21,342 nt of DNA from Actinomycetes bacterium (GTDB lineage: Bacteria > Actinomycetota > Coriobacteriia > Coriobacteriales > Eggerthellaceae): positions 1 to 21,342 of the forward strand of contig JAEZDJ010000035.1 of NCBI GenBank assembly GCA_023429565.1, given 5' to 3'. A program made the translations under genes and the position numbers. The notes beneath the pieces were generated by a model that had not been told where the DNA came from, did no database searches, and saw nothing but the letters and a program-made list of their open reading frames with translations. Each line of letters opens with the position of its first letter. Position 1 is the first letter of the stretch. Positions 20,490 to 21,342 of the stretch are shown here, in pieces.

Positions 20490-21342
20490 GTGAGATCTTT
20501 GGGATTGTTCGGCTCGCGCGGAACCTTCCGCCCTGCGCCGGTCTTTGCTGCGGCAGACAGGGGAGGAGCCCTTGCGGGGTCTTCTTTGGTGCGGGGGAAG
20601 AGGCGTGGGGGCGGGGCAAAGGTTGGGAAGGCGGCGCCGAAGAGGGCATCGGGGCCGAAGGCGGGACCGCGGGGCGGGGGATCATTGCTTCGGCACGACT
20701 TTGCGGTGACGTTCAGGCAGTTGCTGCCGTTCCTTCTGGTGGCCGTCGCGGCTTTCCTGGTGGCCATGCCGGTGTCGACGGCAGCGGTCCCGGATGCCTC
20801 AATCTTCAATCTGGACTACACGCATGACCAGTTGAAGTTCCGCTTCTGGTCGGAGAGCCTCACCTATCCCATCGTGTTGGGCGCGGCGCTCTTCGGCGTG
20901 GTGCTGGGCGTGCGGGCGTTCCGCTTCCTGCTGGTGAAATGCGAGTCGACGGCCGTGCTCTCGCTGCCGCTTTCCCGTTCCGCCGTGTTCGGCACGCGGT
21001 TCGCCGCCTGCCTCCTGTCCCTCGTCTTGGGGATAGGCCTGCCGCTTGTCGTGTCGCTTGTGGTCAACATCGCCGCCCTCAATGTGTGGGAGGGTCTGTT
21101 CGTGCAGTTCGCCTATGTGTTCTGTGGCCTGCTGGTCACCGGAGCCGTGGCCTGCGCGGTGGCCGCGTGCGCCTGTGCGGTGTCCGGCACCGTGGCCGAG
21201 GCGGTGGCCTTTGCCGCAGCGTTGCTGGCCGGCGTCTCGGTGGCCGCGTGGGGGCTCAACGCCATCATGGACTGGATGCTGGTGGGGAACGCCTTCGGCG
21301 AGCGGCTGATGAACAGCACCGTCACCGTGGCCTCCTCGCTCC
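20490..21342 (+). CDS. ABC-2-type permease (YtrC/YtrD-like), cut by the window end
   Basis: Open frame to the last base, so the C-terminus is missing. From about 20685 it reads as a membrane protein: LLRHDFAVTFRQLLPF leads into a hydrophobic helix, then an extracytoplasmic loop and further TM helices. The segment LPLSRSAVFGTRFAAC is typical of ABC-2/YtrC-type permeases. The start is uncertain. The frame is open from an ATG at 20319 that would overlap the ATPase gene by 29 bases. A GTG at 20490 has GGAGG 7 bases upstream and is chosen; TTG at 20685 would give a family-like N-terminus. The stretch 20348-20684 has unusual codon use (AGG, AGA, GGG) and an in-frame imperfect 84-base repeat (GGAGGAGCCCTTG at 20478 and 20562), so it may be partly non-coding. 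Predicted partner of the YtrB-type ATPase. Confidence 0.8.
   Translation, partial: MRSLGLFGSRGTFRPAPVFAAADRGGALAGSSLVRGKRRGGGAKVGKAAPKRASGPKAGPRGGGSLLRHDFAVTFRQLLPFLLVAVAAFLVAMPVSTAAVPDASIFNLDYTHDQLKFRFWSESLTYPIVLGAALFGVVLGVRAFRFLLVKCESTAVLSLPLSRSAVFGTRFAACLLSLVLGIGLPLVVSLVVNIAALNVWEGLFVQFAYVFCGLLVTGAVACAVAACACAVSGTVAEAVAFAAALLAGVSVAAWGLNAIMDWMLVGNAFGERLMNSTVTVASSL

Noticed and set aside
1..21342. tRNA, rRNA, CRISPR, insertion sequences or phage genes
   Set aside because: No tRNA-like cloverleaf, rRNA segment, regular repeat-spacer array, transposase or integrase motif was seen anywhere on either strand.

Overview
This is about 21.3 kb of GC-rich DNA from what is most likely an anaerobic actinobacterium of the class Coriobacteriia (Eggerthellaceae-like). 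The inference rests on high GC at third codon positions, frequent GTG starts with strong AAGGAGG ribosome sites, a run of BspA-type leucine-rich-repeat and Ig-like surface proteins, and the mix of a lone ModD, an Mrp/Nbp35 ATPase and an AtzA/MtaD-type amidohydrolase. Genus cannot be fixed by reading alone. The left edge is a G-homopolymer tract that looks like a contig end.

Left part (1-4.8 kb): an Mrp-type Fe-S carrier ATPase (minus strand, good terminator) is divergent from an amidohydrolase/deaminase. Then follow about 790 bases without a gene, holding degenerate repeats, and an elaborate 5' region (33-bp near-palindrome, promoter-like elements, two strong hairpins) in front of modD. A small heavy-metal-associated (CopZ-like) protein comes next.

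Middle (4.8-9.6 kb): a less GC-rich segment holds a two-gene AbiE toxin-antitoxin module on the minus strand, with an operator-like palindrome in its promoter and a possible truncated membrane-protein start on its far side. Beside it is a two-TM signalling protein with a degenerate GGDEF domain and an intact EAL domain, predicted to be a c-di-GMP phosphodiesterase, with a long leader carrying an attenuator-like hairpin.

Right part (9.6-21.3 kb): a long plus-strand run of exported proteins: a secreted protein with a Tat-like signal, a 933-residue BspA-like LRR protein with a degenerate sorting signal, and two paralogous Ig-like single-pass proteins with a matching six-cysteine cluster. After a terminator and a near-consensus promoter comes a tightly packed operon: a third, smaller cysteine-rich membrane protein, an FtsX/MacB-type permease, a LolD/MacB-type ATPase, a YtrB-type ATPase and an ABC-2-type permease cut by the window end. 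The ABC part has the same component classes as the Bacillus YtrBCDEF transporter (two different ATPases plus two kinds of permease), but here it is coupled to three cysteine-rich, membrane-anchored extracytoplasmic proteins. The permease has its own adjacent Cys-Cys pair in the extracytoplasmic domain. This is the best candidate in the window for an undescribed system: an envelope-facing, cysteine-based sensing, binding or redox module working with a Ytr-like ABC exporter or mechanotransmitter.
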